The notes beneath the pieces are model-generated. The model had not been told where the DNA came from. It saw only the letters and a program-made list of their open reading frames with translations, and ran no database searches. Shown piece by piece: positions 17,761-26,522 of a DNA stretch of 64,000 nt. Both the position numbers and the translations under genes were made by a program. This stretch comes from JAWLGZ01 sp041690635 (GTDB lineage Bacteria > Pseudomonadota > Gammaproteobacteria > Thiohalomonadales > Thiohalomonadaceae): positions 806,001 through 870,000 of the forward strand of contig JAWLGZ010000001.1 of assembly GCA_041690635.1 (NCBI GenBank), written 5' to 3'. Numbering within the stretch: the stretch's first letter is position 1; each line of letters starts with the position of its first letter.

Positions 17761-18297
17761 TTACCACATGAGGTCGTCAGGGATCGGGTGGTCGGCGTAG
17801 GCCGCATCATCGGCCTCGGCCTGGCCGCGCGTGTGCAGCACCACCAGTTGCGTGGCGTCGCGTTGGGCAATCTTCTCCGCCGTTTCGGCCGGCACGATCG
17901 CATAGCCGTCGCCGAAGCGGACGATACCGAGTCGGCCACGGCCGAGTTGGTCCACCGTCGCTGCGTCCACATAGAGATGCTTTACCGCGCATCCGTCGGT
18001 GAAGTGGAAACGACAGTCACCCTCTCGTTCCAGGCGGTTCGATTCGACCAGTTGGCGTATCTGCGCCTCGACCGCCCGCCTGTCCGCTTCGGCCTTACGC
18101 TGGGCATTCAACTCGCGATCCCGCGCCGCCTTATCGGCCTGGGCCTGCTGCGCCTCACGTCGGACCTCGTCGTCCGGGGCCGCCGTCTTCTTGCGGCGCT
18201 GCTCCTGCTGCTTGTGCTTCGCCTGCTTGACGCCCTTGAGCTTCTTTTTGTCGACCAGCCCGGCTTTCAGCAACTGATCGGTCAGCGCATTGCGCAT
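17761..18297 (-). CDS. DUF2058 family protein (YaiL-like)
   Basis: A 178-residue cytoplasmic protein of the DUF2058 family. The N-terminus (LTDQLLKAGLVDKKKLK) and a long charged helix rich in Lys, Gln and Ala (about residues 20-90) are typical and probably form a coiled coil. A small globular C-terminal domain follows. Family members are described as nucleoid- or polynucleotide-associated, but the role is not established. Complete length. Confidence 0.8.
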   Translation of the reverse strand: MRNALTDQLLKAGLVDKKKLKGVKQAKHKQQEQRRKKTAAPDDEVRREAQQAQADKAARDRELNAQRKAEADRRAVEAQIRQLVESNRLEREGDCRFHFTDGCAVKHLYVDAATVDQLGRGRLGIVRFGDGYAIVPAETAEKIAQRDATQLVVLHTRGQAEADDAAYADHPIPDDLMW

Positions 18298-18385
18298 GGG
18301 TCTTTCCTCATTGTATTTCGCTCCATTTTACGACCGACCGGGCTTAACACGGAATGGACCTCGCCGAGGAAGGTCCCGTCATCCT

Positions 18386-19894
18386 CTATTTTTTCCTCGC
18401 CGGCTTGTAGGGTGGTGGCGCTGTGGGGGTCACGTCGTCGGTGAACGTTTTCAGGTAGGCGACGACCGCAGCCTCCTCTTCGGCCGACATCCCGAGGTTG
18501 CCGATAAGGGCGGGGATGGGGGCACCCGGATGTTCCGGTTCGGGCCAACATCCGTTCTTTAGCGCCTCCTTTTCGGTGGTGACACCGTCCGGACAGCGTG
18601 GCTTCACCGCCGCGGTATTGTAGAAGTGAATGATACTTTCCAGGCTCTTGAACCACCCATTGTGGGTGTAGGCTTTGGTGAAGTCTTCGTCCTTGCGCTT
18701 GTCCACATTGCGGAGGGTCGGTGTCCTGAAAAAGCCTGGCGGTGCGCCCGTATGGCCGCCGAGACCCGGGGCGGGCGCCGCCGGCAGTTCGGGGTTCGGC
18801 GGTGTACCGATGTTGTGGTAGGCGTGATCGGCATAGAGCTGCAGCAGTTCCGTTCCATCGTCTGACGCGGGGTTCTCGGAGTGACAAAACCCGCAGTTGG
18901 CCGCCGGCAACCCGTCAAACCGCGGGTTGAAACGAATGTTGTAGAAAAGCGCATGTCCCAGATTTTCCTGGGCCGTCAAACCGACGAGCGGGAACTTCCC
19001 GGGTGAATTGATGAAGTCCGGGTGGTTACAGACCGCGGGATCGGCATCGCTGGCCCCTTCCACGCAGGCCAGTTCCGCACGCAGCGCCCTGTCGCGTCTG
19101 GAACTGAACGAGTTGACCTCGCCGGAGTGCTGCCAGGCGCCGACCGCCAGCATCAACCGCTTGAAACTGATATCGAAGGCCTTCTCCGGCGGGACCTCGA
19201 CATCGGGCGCGCTGATTGCAACCGGGACATCCCTGCAGTCGATCGCCTCTCCCCAGGCAAGCAGGTAGAGTTCGGCATACTTCGCCGACGCAACATGCTC
19301 GCAGACAGCCTGCCTTCCGATGTTCTGTTCGTCCGGATTCGGCATCGGATTCAATGCCTGGTCGGCAGTCGGGCCGAAGTAAGCGGCATAGTGCAACGGG
19401 GGGTCGGTCAGCCCCTGAAACACTTCGTCACCGATATGTTTGGTGGCACCGGCCGGGAACAGGGCACCGCCATCGGCGGGACCGCGACCTTCGGCACGGC
19501 CGTCCCAGAAGTTGCCGCCACAGAAACCGCCGCTGGCCGGGGCGGTATTGATGCCCTCGTCACAGGCCTGGAAGGGTTTGATGCGGCTGGCGTAGGCGTT
19601 GGTGGGTGGCTTGAGATTACCTACCGTATGGGGATTGGCGCCGGTGATCACCACCTGGCGCAGATTGACGCCCGCGACGCTTCCGGTACCGCCGGTGGCC
19701 GGGTCGTGGCAGGTGACGCAGGCCATCCGTTTCGGTTCGGAAATCTTGTCGAAGAAGATGTACTTGCCCAACAGCTTGAGTTCGTAATCCGCTTCCGCAG
19801 CATCCAGTGCGACCGCATGATGCCCCGACACGAAAAAAAGCGTGGGGGCCAGCAGCCACGCCAACAGCGGTGACTTCCTCTTCTGCTCAATCAC
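18386..19894 (-). CDS. Di-haem cytochrome c peroxidase/MauG-family protein
   Basis: A 502-residue exported di-haem protein. A signal peptide ends near residue 29. Haem sites are CVTCH (59-63) and CGFCH (334-338). The FWDGRAEG and FFRTPTLRNV segments are typical of the CcpA/MauG family. At about 470 mature residues it is much longer than classic peroxidases (about 320), with extra Cys (for example at 111, 125, 198 and 220), so peroxide reduction is likely but not certain. The GTG at 19894 is chosen because AAGGAGG lies eight bases upstream; the ATG 33 bases earlier has no such site. Confidence 0.8.
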   Translation of the reverse strand: MIEQKRKSPLLAWLLAPTLFFVSGHHAVALDAAEADYELKLLGKYIFFDKISEPKRMACVTCHDPATGGTGSVAGVNLRQVVITGANPHTVGNLKPPTNAYASRIKPFQACDEGINTAPASGGFCGGNFWDGRAEGRGPADGGALFPAGATKHIGDEVFQGLTDPPLHYAAYFGPTADQALNPMPNPDEQNIGRQAVCEHVASAKYAELYLLAWGEAIDCRDVPVAISAPDVEVPPEKAFDISFKRLMLAVGAWQHSGEVNSFSSRRDRALRAELACVEGASDADPAVCNHPDFINSPGKFPLVGLTAQENLGHALFYNIRFNPRFDGLPAANCGFCHSENPASDDGTELLQLYADHAYHNIGTPPNPELPAAPAPGLGGHTGAPPGFFRTPTLRNVDKRKDEDFTKAYTHNGWFKSLESIIHFYNTAAVKPRCPDGVTTEKEALKNGCWPEPEHPGAPIPALIGNLGMSAEEEAAVVAYLKTFTDDVTPTAPPPYKPARKK

Positions 19895-20197
19895 CCGTCG
19901 ACCCTCCTTGGTCCGGTTGCGGCGCATCCATGCCCTTGCGTGCTATCAATGATTCAGTAGTTGATGCAATTCTTAATCAACCGCTGCCGGCCACCTCCCT
20001 TTTTCTGCACGAGGGTTTCCGTCGTGACTCAGGTTTTCATGATAGTAGGAAAAACCCTCACTCCACGGTCGTGAACACGGTAGGTGGCGCCAGAAAACGC
20101 TCGCACACCAAACGCAGGTTGACTCTGCACCGCCAGCTATAAGACTGGAAGAACCAGAGGGATTCCCCGTCCGGACCGACGACCACCTGAGGGCAGC
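19895..20197. other. Intergenic region between divergent peroxidase and Tat-protein genes
   Basis: About 300 bases without a gene. It contains ATCAA (19945-19949), TTGAT (19961-19965) and ATCAA (19976-19980), which form two inverted pairs. The spacing is too wide for a canonical FNR box. No other repeat or terminator is clear. Confidence 0.4.
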
Positions 20198-21457
20198 ATG
20201 TCCGTCACCCGCCGCGAGTTCCTGCAAGCCACCGCGGCCATGCTGGCCGGCGCCTCGCTTGCCGGCCCCATCGAGGCGGCGCCCGAACCGGAGGAGCCGC
20301 TGACCCGGTGGGCCGACATCCGGGCGCAGTTCGATCTCGCCCCGGATCAGATCCACATGGCCTGCCTGCTGCTCGCGTCCCATCCGCGGTCGGTGCGGCG
20401 CGCCATCGTGCGCTACCGGCGCGCTCTGGACGAAAACCCCGCCCTCTACACCAAAGGGAACCGCTGGAATCTGGAGTTTCGCGCCCGCCGCGTGGCTGCC
20501 GCCTACCTGGGCGCCGATCGCGAGGATGTGGCGCTCACCGGCAGTACCACGGAGGGGATCGCACTGGTCTACAACGGCCTGCGAGTGCGGCCCGGTCAGG
20601 AGATGGTGACCACCAGCCACGACTACTATGTCACCCGCCGGGCGCTGGAACTGAAGAGCGCCCGTAGCGGCGCACACCTCATCCGGCTTCCGCTCGAAAT
20701 GGACCCGGACACCGTCGATGCGAACAGCCTGGTGGACCGGGTCCTCGGCGCCGTCACCCGGCGTACCCGGGTGATCGCGCTCACCTGGGTCCACTCCAAG
20801 ACCGGCCTGAAATTCCCCGTTGCACGGCTGACCGGACAGGTGGCCGAGCTCAACCGTGACCGCCACCCGCGTGACCGGGTACTGGTCTGCGTGGACGGCG
20901 TGCACGGCCTCGGCAGCGAAGCGTTCTCGGTAACCGATCTGGGCTGCGACTTCTTCATGGCGGGGACCCACAAGTGGCTGTTCGGGCCGCGCGGAACCGG
21001 CATCCTGTGGGGCGCTCCGCACGCCCAGGACCAGCTCGACGAGACCATCCCCACCTTCACCCCCGACGGCACCTTCGGCGGCCGGCTCACGCCGGGGGGA
21101 TTCAAATCGTTCGAGCACTGCTGGGCGCTGCCCGAGGCGTTCCTGTTTCACGACACCATCGGCAAGGAGCGGGTGGCGCGGCGCATCCGGTCGCTGAACC
21201 GGCTGCTCAAGGAGTCACTGCTGGAGTTGCCGCGGGTACGCCTGCACACCCCGCTGGCGTCGGGGCTCTCCTCCGGCATCACCTGTTTCGAGATCGATCG
21301 GATGTCGCCGGAGACGGTGGTCGAACGGCTGAAACGGCAGGGGATTATCGCCAGCGTCACCCCCTACCGGGAGCGCCTGGCCCGCCTGACACCGGGGGTC
21401 ATCAACACCGGCAAGGAGGTGATGCAGACGGTGGAGGCGATTCGGCGGTTGGCGTAG
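20198..21457 (+). CDS. Tat-exported class V aminotransferase-fold PLP protein
   Basis: A 419-residue PLP-dependent enzyme of the isopenicillin-N epimerase/NifS-like class V fold. The N-terminus is a twin-arginine signal (VTRREFLQA, then a hydrophobic Ala-rich stretch). The PLP-binding Lys is in FFMAGTHKWLFGPRGTG, and the cofactor Asp is probably in VCVDGVHGLGS. Export of a folded PLP enzyme to the periplasm is consistent with Tat. Substrate unknown. No neighbouring pathway genes suggest a role. Confidence 0.78.
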   Translation: MSVTRREFLQATAAMLAGASLAGPIEAAPEPEEPLTRWADIRAQFDLAPDQIHMACLLLASHPRSVRRAIVRYRRALDENPALYTKGNRWNLEFRARRVAAAYLGADREDVALTGSTTEGIALVYNGLRVRPGQEMVTTSHDYYVTRRALELKSARSGAHLIRLPLEMDPDTVDANSLVDRVLGAVTRRTRVIALTWVHSKTGLKFPVARLTGQVAELNRDRHPRDRVLVCVDGVHGLGSEAFSVTDLGCDFFMAGTHKWLFGPRGTGILWGAPHAQDQLDETIPTFTPDGTFGGRLTPGGFKSFEHCWALPEAFLFHDTIGKERVARRIRSLNRLLKESLLELPRVRLHTPLASGLSSGITCFEIDRMSPETVVERLKRQGIIASVTPYRERLARLTPGVINTGKEVMQTVEAIRRLA

Positions 21458-21470
21458 CCTCCGCCGCGGG

Positions 21471-22064
21471 TCACCCCTTCTCCCAACAAAGAATGCGGTT
21501 GTTCGCCGGCATCTCGAAATCCTGCCGTAGCGTCATGCCCGCCCCGTTCGCCAGGGCGTCGAGGTCGGTGAAGTCGCGGATGCCGCTCTCCGGGTCGCGC
21601 GCCTTGAGCCAGCCGTCGAACCGCTCATTGCTCTCGCTGGTGTAGCGGCCGTTGTAGTTGAAGGGGCCATAGAGGGTGAACAGGCCGCCCCGCAGCAGCA
21701 GCCGACCGACACCGGCGAAGAGCGCCTCCACCTCGGGCCAGTGCATGATGTGCGCGGTGTTGGCGGAAAAGACCGCATCGACCGTCAACTCCGGCCACGC
21801 CTGTCGGGCCACGTCGAGGGCACGCGGCGGGCGGGTGTTGGGCAGCAGCGCCTCCTCGAGCCAGGCCCGGATGCCGGCGTGGTTCTCTTCGCGGTCGCTG
21901 GTGTGCCAGGTGAGGTGCGGCATCCGTTCGGCGAAGTAGACCGCGTGCTGACCGGTGCCGCTGCCGATCTCCAGCACCGCCGTGCGGTCGGCGAACAGGG
22001 GGCCGATGACCGACAGGATCGGCTCGCGGTTCTGGTCGCACGATTCGGCATGGGGTTTGGACAT
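21471..22064 (-). CDS. DUF938 SAM-dependent methyltransferase-fold protein
   Basis: A 197-residue protein of the DUF938 family with a class I methyltransferase fold. The SAM motif is LEIGSGTGQHAVYFA, preceded by the typical ESCDQNREPIL. Target unknown. The ATG at 22064 shares bases with the TGA of the yaeQ-like gene (ATGA-type overlap), indicating coupled translation. A GTG one codon earlier is possible. Confidence 0.82.
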   Translation of the reverse strand: MSKPHAESCDQNREPILSVIGPLFADRTAVLEIGSGTGQHAVYFAERMPHLTWHTSDREENHAGIRAWLEEALLPNTRPPRALDVARQAWPELTVDAVFSANTAHIMHWPEVEALFAGVGRLLLRGGLFTLYGPFNYNGRYTSESNERFDGWLKARDPESGIRDFTDLDALANGAGMTLRQDFEMPANNRILCWEKG

Positions 22065-22618
22065 CACGCCATCCTCTCTCCGGCAAACAGGATCTCCGGC
22101 TCCACCAGCACGGTGGCCTCGCTATTGCCGAGCCACACCTGCTCCTCCTGCACGGTGCACTGCAGGCGCATGGTGCGTTCCACCAGGGTGTCGAGGGCGC
22201 GGGTGGCGCCGAGCGGCAGGTCGACCACCTGAAGGTTGTCGAAGCGGGCCACGTCGCGGGCGGTCCGCTCCCACCACAGACGGGCCGGGTTGCCGCCGTA
22301 GGCATAAATGTAGACCCGCCCCGCCCGGCCGCAGGCGCGGCGAATCCGCCGCTCGTCCGGCAGACCGACATCGATCCAGGTGTCGATCTCCCCGGTGAGA
22401 CTCTTCTCCCACAGGTCCGGCTCGTCATCCGCGCACAGCCCGCGGGTGAACGCCAGCCCCTCCGAGGCATGCAGCGCAAACGCCAGCAAGCGCACCATCA
22501 TCCGCTCGTCGGTCTCGGAGGGGTGGCGCGCCAGCGTGAGCGCGTGATCGGCGTAATAACCCCGATCCATGTCGGCGATCTGGAGTTCGGTTTTGAAAAC
22601 GGTCGCGGTCAGGGCCAT
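22064..22618 (-). CDS. YaeQ family protein
   Basis: A 184-residue YaeQ-family protein with a PD-(D/E)XK-like fold. It begins MALTATVFKTELQIADMDRGYY, the family start, and contains the conserved WIDVGLPDERRIRRA. E. coli YaeQ was reported as a suppressor of rfaH loss, but its molecular role is unclear. It is first in a two-gene unit with the DUF938 gene. Longer in-frame starts upstream are not conserved. Confidence 0.85.
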   Translation of the reverse strand: MALTATVFKTELQIADMDRGYYADHALTLARHPSETDERMMVRLLAFALHASEGLAFTRGLCADDEPDLWEKSLTGEIDTWIDVGLPDERRIRRACGRAGRVYIYAYGGNPARLWWERTARDVARFDNLQVVDLPLGATRALDTLVERTMRLQCTVQEEQVWLGNSEATVLVEPEILFAGERMA

Positions 22619-22731
22619 GTTTGTTCGGGGGGTGAGAGGGCGCGCCATCATACCTCTCAGCCGCAGTCCATTTCGAACCCGCCCTGCCAAGCTGTTATTC
22701 TTTCCCGCAAATCGGACTGGAGCCAACCACG

Positions 22732-23133
22732 ATGTCTGCCAACGAACTGCCTGAAATCAAGCTGGATTGCGAAAACCTCTACCTGGAAGAGACCTTTACC
22801 GACCAGCGCGCCGGCATGCTGCGGCGTATGACCCCGGTGAAGAAGGACGGCAGCCCGGACACCGGCCGCCCCACCCTGTTCCTCGGCCAGACCCAACTGC
22901 TGACCCAGATGGGCGCCCTGCCGATCTCCTTCGAGGTCGAGGCGGCGACTCTCGAAGAGGCGCTGGAGAAGTACCCGGAGGCGGCCAAGGCGGGCATCGA
23001 GCAGACCCTGAGCGAACTCCAGGAGATGCGCCGCGAGGCGGCCTCCTCGCTGGTCCTGCCGGAATCCGGGATGGGCGGCGGCGGTATGCCCGGCGGCGGC
23101 ATGCCGGGGGGCGGGAAGATTCAGCTGCGGTAA
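22732..23133 (+). CDS. Conserved hypothetical protein with Gly-Met-Pro tail
   Basis: A 133-residue acidic cytoplasmic protein without signal or membrane segment. Residues 1-110 form an alpha/beta-like domain with many Glu (for example EAATLEEALEKYPEAAKAGIEQ). The C-terminus is a low-complexity tail of GMGGGGMPGGGMPGGG type ending KIQLR. I do not recognise a function. A palindromic repeat follows at 23144. Confidence 0.7.
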   Translation: MSANELPEIKLDCENLYLEETFTDQRAGMLRRMTPVKKDGSPDTGRPTLFLGQTQLLTQMGALPISFEVEAATLEEALEKYPEAAKAGIEQTLSELQEMRREAASSLVLPESGMGGGGMPGGGMPGGGKIQLR

Positions 23134-23143
23134 GAGCGCTTGG

Positions 23144-23234
23144 TAGGATACTGGTGAGCGGAGCGAACCGCATCGATCGAACATTGGGCCGATGTTACGC
23201 GACCGATGCGGTTCGCTCCGCTCACCACATCCTA
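23144..23234. repeat. Palindromic repeat, GAACCGCATC family
   Basis: Two about 31-bp arms in inverted orientation (23144-23175 and 23204-23234), each with GGTGAGCGGAGCGAACCGCA, flank about 28 bases. The outermost TAG on the minus strand is the stop codon of the gene ending at 23232. Related copies occur near 34760, 40063 and 51936. Confidence 0.8.
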
Positions 23235-24638
23235 CTGCTGACTGCGCCTGACAGGGTTTTCGACGGGGCGCGGTAATTCAACTGTTACGCCGGATCGCGC
23301 AATTGGCTCGAACTGCTCCCGCCGCCACGGGCCGGTCTTGCCGAACTCGTCCAGAAAAAGCGCCGCCGTCCCTCCCTGCACACGCTGATAGCCGTCGAAG
23401 TAACTCTGGACCGACCTGATCGACCACGGGCCGTCCTCCGGCGCGGCGGCCAATTTCGCCCCTTCAAAACGCAGGGTGGCCCGGTGACGGCCCACCGTAT
23501 CGAAACGGAACCGCCGGGCGGCCGAGGCAAAACGGTGGCCGTCGCTCGCCAGGTCCGCCATCAGCGGGTAGCTGCCGGGAAAACTGATATCCAGTTCGAA
23601 GGTGATCGCGAGCGCCTCGAACCGGCCGTCGCCGTCCTCGTCGATCGGATGCTCGTCGAAGGTGGGGAGAATGCGGGTGTGGGCGCCGTCGAGCACCGCT
23701 CCGTCGGCCAAGGCGAGTCGGTGGGCGTTGCGCAGGGCAAAGCTGAAATCCCCCGCCTCCGGTCCGAGGAACTGCGCCTGAAGCAGCCACGGCCCTTCCG
23801 TTTCGGCCAGCTCCGCTGCATCGAAGAACTGCTCCCACGCCCCCATTCGCAGATTCATGGTCTGCGAACTGCCGACCCGCTTGCGGTGGGTGTCCTCCAG
23901 CCAGGCGCTCAACCGGGTGTCCGCCAGCTCCGCCGCGGCTGAGGGGACCACCCTGACCCGCAGGCCGTTGATCGCCCCGTCGCCGTCGAAATCGAGCCAT
24001 TCGGTCTCCAGTTGGCCGATAAAGCGCTCCGGCACCGTCGTGACCCGCACCCGGGCACTGCGCAGGCGCGGAGCGCCGCCGCGGCGTGCCTCGAAGTGGC
24101 CGCTCACTTCGGTGGCATCGTCGAACTGTGCGGAGTAGTAGACCGTGGCCGGATACCCGGAATCGCCTTTGGGGGCCGTCCTGGCGTAGGAGAGTCGCAG
24201 CCAGAGGAGATCGCCCGGCGGCTGCCGGAACCGGTACCAGGGGGCGCGGGACGGGTCCTGGCGCCAGGCCGATTCCAGCCGCTGCACCTCACCCGCCAGC
24301 CAGCCCGGCGCGCGGCGGTAATCGCTCCAGGGCATCGGAAACTGGTAAAGCGCCAGCTGACCGCCGACAACGCCGCCGAGCGCCCCGGCCACAAGCACTC
24401 CACCGAACAGGGCCCAGCGCCGCCGAATACCCGTCAGCATCGCCACAATCAGGCCGGCAACCGCCACCGCGAATGGCGCCACCCCCGCCCAGAAGAGGAG
24501 TGCCGCCGCCTGATTGAGGCCGGTGAAGAGTCCGGTCAGCCGCTGGCTGTCGACCGCGTAGTGAGCGGCGGAGGAAAACAGCAGGCCCAGCAGCGCCAGG
24601 CCGGTGCTCCACACCGCCCCCCGTGGGAACCGGGCCAT
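23232..24638 (-). CDS. Hypothetical membrane-anchored protein with Ca-binding-like motifs
   Basis: A 468-residue protein from MARFPRG; an alternative start adds 11 residues. The N-terminal 110 residues contain three hydrophobic helices. The rest is soluble and beta-rich, probably periplasmic. Two Asp-rich loops, DFDGDGAINGL and DEDGDGRFEAL, match EF-hand/dockerin-like calcium loops. No enzyme motif is visible. Its stop codon is the TAG at the edge of the palindromic repeat at 23144-23234. I do not recognise the family. Confidence 0.65.
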   Translation of the reverse strand: MARFPRGAVWSTGLALLGLLFSSAAHYAVDSQRLTGLFTGLNQAAALLFWAGVAPFAVAVAGLIVAMLTGIRRRWALFGGVLVAGALGGVVGGQLALYQFPMPWSDYRRAPGWLAGEVQRLESAWRQDPSRAPWYRFRQPPGDLLWLRLSYARTAPKGDSGYPATVYYSAQFDDATEVSGHFEARRGGAPRLRSARVRVTTVPERFIGQLETEWLDFDGDGAINGLRVRVVPSAAAELADTRLSAWLEDTHRKRVGSSQTMNLRMGAWEQFFDAAELAETEGPWLLQAQFLGPEAGDFSFALRNAHRLALADGAVLDGAHTRILPTFDEHPIDEDGDGRFEALAITFELDISFPGSYPLMADLASDGHRFASAARRFRFDTVGRHRATLRFEGAKLAAAPEDGPWSIRSVQSYFDGYQRVQGGTAALFLDEFGKTGPWRREQFEPIARSGVTVELPRPVENPVRRSQQ

Positions 24639-24714
24639 GCCGAAAAACCCTGTCCGCCGTGCCCCTCGCACACGGTCGAGGGTACCCCCCGTGCCGGACC
24701 GGTTCCAGTGTGGA

Positions 24715-24898
24715 CTAGAGCACCGAACAGCTAAACCGAGTGTTGCTTAATCTGTAGGAGCCCGGCCTCCGGGCGAATAGCGGCAAAGCCGCTTCAGCCC
24801 TGGATTTGCTCCGGTAGGCCCATTCGCCCGCGGGGGCGGGCTCCTACAGCTGGCCGGCTCTTAAGGACAACGCTCCATTTATCTGTTCGGTGCTCTAG
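24715..24898. mobile_element. 184-bp MITE-like element with nested palindromes
   Basis: About 36-bp imperfect terminal inverted repeats begin CTAGAGCACCGAACAG at both ends (24715-24750 and the reverse at 24863-24898). Inside lies a second inverted pair, TGTAGGAGCCCG...GGGCGAAT at 24752-24778 and its complement at 24822-24848. It has no coding capacity. The right end provides the TAG stop of the MBL-fold gene. Confidence 0.7.
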
Positions 24899-25692
24899 CC
24901 GGCCCCGCTCATCATCCGCTCCAGCGCGGCCTGATCCGGCCCGACGAAAAGCGGTGCGGCGGGGGCCTCCTCCAGGATATCCAGCAGCGCGTCCGCCATG
25001 CCGAACGCGGGCGGCAGGTGGCTGCTGTAGATGCCGGTCGGTTGCAGCCGACGGACGGTTTCCAACCGCTCGCCGAACAGGGCGGCATCCACCGTCTGCA
25101 GCCAGGGTGCGTCGACCGCCGCCCACCCCAGCATCCCCCGACGCAGGGCCCCCTCCGGGATCTCCTCGGCCGACCCGGCCGGCGCATCCATCATCGCCCC
25201 GAAACAGTCGGCGCTGAACAGCGCACCGGTGCGGGTATCGAGCAGACCTGTCGTTTCGGGGGCATCGAACACCGGCGGTGCGACCGCCTGCAACTCCCGG
25301 TCCCCCACATCGAGCCGCTGCCCCGGGTTCAGCAGGTAGGCGCGCTCCACCGCCACCCCGTGCATGTTCAGCTTGCCCATGCCGAGAAAGGAGGTGACCA
25401 GCCGTGCGTTCGGCGCCTCGGCCAACACGGCGGCCAGATTGCCCAGGTGGTCCGGGTCCACGTGGGTCAACCAGATCCAGCGCAGCGCCTTGGGGTCGAT
25501 CACCCGGCGCAACGCGCCCATGAACTCCTCCCGCAGCATGGCGAGGCCGGTATCCACCAGCACCGGCTCCGCCGCGTCAATCACGAAGGCGTTGACCGGC
25601 AGCATCCCGAACACGGGTACCGGCAGGTAGGCGGTCAAACAGGCGGTATCTTCCGCGACGCCCCGGGGCTCGAACATCGTCGGCTGGTCCAT
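24895..25692 (-). CDS. Flavodiiron-like metallo-beta-lactamase-fold protein
   Basis: A 265-residue MBL-fold protein. Metal-ligand candidates are H77, D79, D81 and H82 (HVDPDH), D162 (LFSADCFG) and H225 (SSHLPP). This order matches the diiron MBL domain of flavodiiron/ODP proteins, but the position of the fourth ligand (His in FprA) appears to be D143. There is no flavodoxin domain. It may be a reductase, an oxygen-binding protein or a hydrolase. The start at 25692 is chosen because the upstream frame extension is repeat DNA. Its TAG is inside the MITE-like element. Confidence 0.72.
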   Translation of the reverse strand: MDQPTMFEPRGVAEDTACLTAYLPVPVFGMLPVNAFVIDAAEPVLVDTGLAMLREEFMGALRRVIDPKALRWIWLTHVDPDHLGNLAAVLAEAPNARLVTSFLGMGKLNMHGVAVERAYLLNPGQRLDVGDRELQAVAPPVFDAPETTGLLDTRTGALFSADCFGAMMDAPAGSAEEIPEGALRRGMLGWAAVDAPWLQTVDAALFGERLETVRRLQPTGIYSSHLPPAFGMADALLDILEEAPAAPLFVGPDQAALERMMSGAG

Positions 25693-25721
25693 ACTTCCTC
25701 TCCAGTCAGTGGGTCTTCTGG

Positions 25722-25804
25722 TCCCTTCTCCCTCAGGGAGAAGGCCAGGATGAGGGGATCGAAACCATGCACTCCTCACCCCGTCCCCCTGAGGGAACGG
25801 GAGT
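25722..25804. repeat. CTCCCTCAGGGAG-type palindromic repeat
   Basis: CCTTCTCCCTCAGGGAGAAGG at 25724-25744 is a near-perfect 21-bp palindrome. A diverged inverse partner (CCCCCTGAGGGAACGGGAG) follows at 25785-25804. It lies between the divergent MBL-fold and flavodoxin-like genes, in the leader of the former. Confidence 0.6.
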
Positions 25805-25915
25805 TTTTCACCAAGCTGTATTGAAAGTAGCAGCCAGCCATTGCTCGCGGGTTCGCCCCCGCTACAAAGCGGGGCCGTCCGCCTGGACTCAGGAAAATTG
25901 CAAAGGAGCCTGCCC

Positions 25916-26500
25916 ATGCCCCGCCGCATCGTCATCATCCAGGGCCATCCCGATGCGACCGAATCGCACCTCGACCACGCACTGGCGGACGCCTACGCCG
26001 AAGGCGCGCGGAGCGCCGGGCACGAGGTGCGGCACATCAACGTGGCCGAACTGGAGTTTCCGCTGCTGCACAGCCAGCGGGAGTGGGGTGAGGAGGAGCC
26101 GCCGGCCGCCATCCGGACGGTGCAGGAGACCGTCCGCTGGGCCGACCACCTGGTGATTGTCTACCCGCTGTGGCTCGGCACCCTGCCGGCCCTGCTCAAG
26201 GGGTTTTTGGAGCAGCTGTTCCGGCCCGGCTTCGCCTTCGGCGTCGAGGGCGGCGCCATCGGCCGCAAGCTGCTGACCGGCAAGTCGGCACGAATCATCG
26301 TCACCATGGGGATGCCCGCCCTCTTCTACCGCTGGTACTTCCGTGCCCACAGCCTCAAGAGCCTGGAGCGCAACATCCTCCACTTCGTCGGCATCGGGCC
26401 GGTGCACGCGTCGCTGTTCGGGCTGGTGCAGGGGGCCAGCGATGCCAAGCGGGCGCACTGGCTGGAACAGGTGCGGAGGCTCGGGACCAGGGCGCGCTGA
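25916..26500 (+). CDS. Flavodoxin-fold NAD(P)H:quinone oxidoreductase-like protein
   Basis: A 194-residue flavoprotein of the NQO1/KefF/MdaB-like flavodoxin-2 fold. The N-terminal phosphate loop region is IIQGHPDATES, and YPLWLGTLPALLKGFLEQLFRPGFAF matches the conserved FMN/quinone site. It probably reduces quinones or related compounds with NAD(P)H. The ATG at 25916 follows AAAGGAG. Divergent from the flavodiiron-like gene. Confidence 0.8.
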   Translation: MPRRIVIIQGHPDATESHLDHALADAYAEGARSAGHEVRHINVAELEFPLLHSQREWGEEEPPAAIRTVQETVRWADHLVIVYPLWLGTLPALLKGFLEQLFRPGFAFGVEGGAIGRKLLTGKSARIIVTMGMPALFYRWYFRAHSLKSLERNILHFVGIGPVHASLFGLVQGASDAKRAHWLEQVRRLGTRAR

Positions 26501-26522
26501 ATCTCATCCCCGCGCGGGACAC

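Noticed and set aside
19945..19980. ATCAA/TTGAT motifs considered as FNR boxes for the peroxidase gene
   Set aside because: The spacing between half-sites is about 10-11 bases instead of four.
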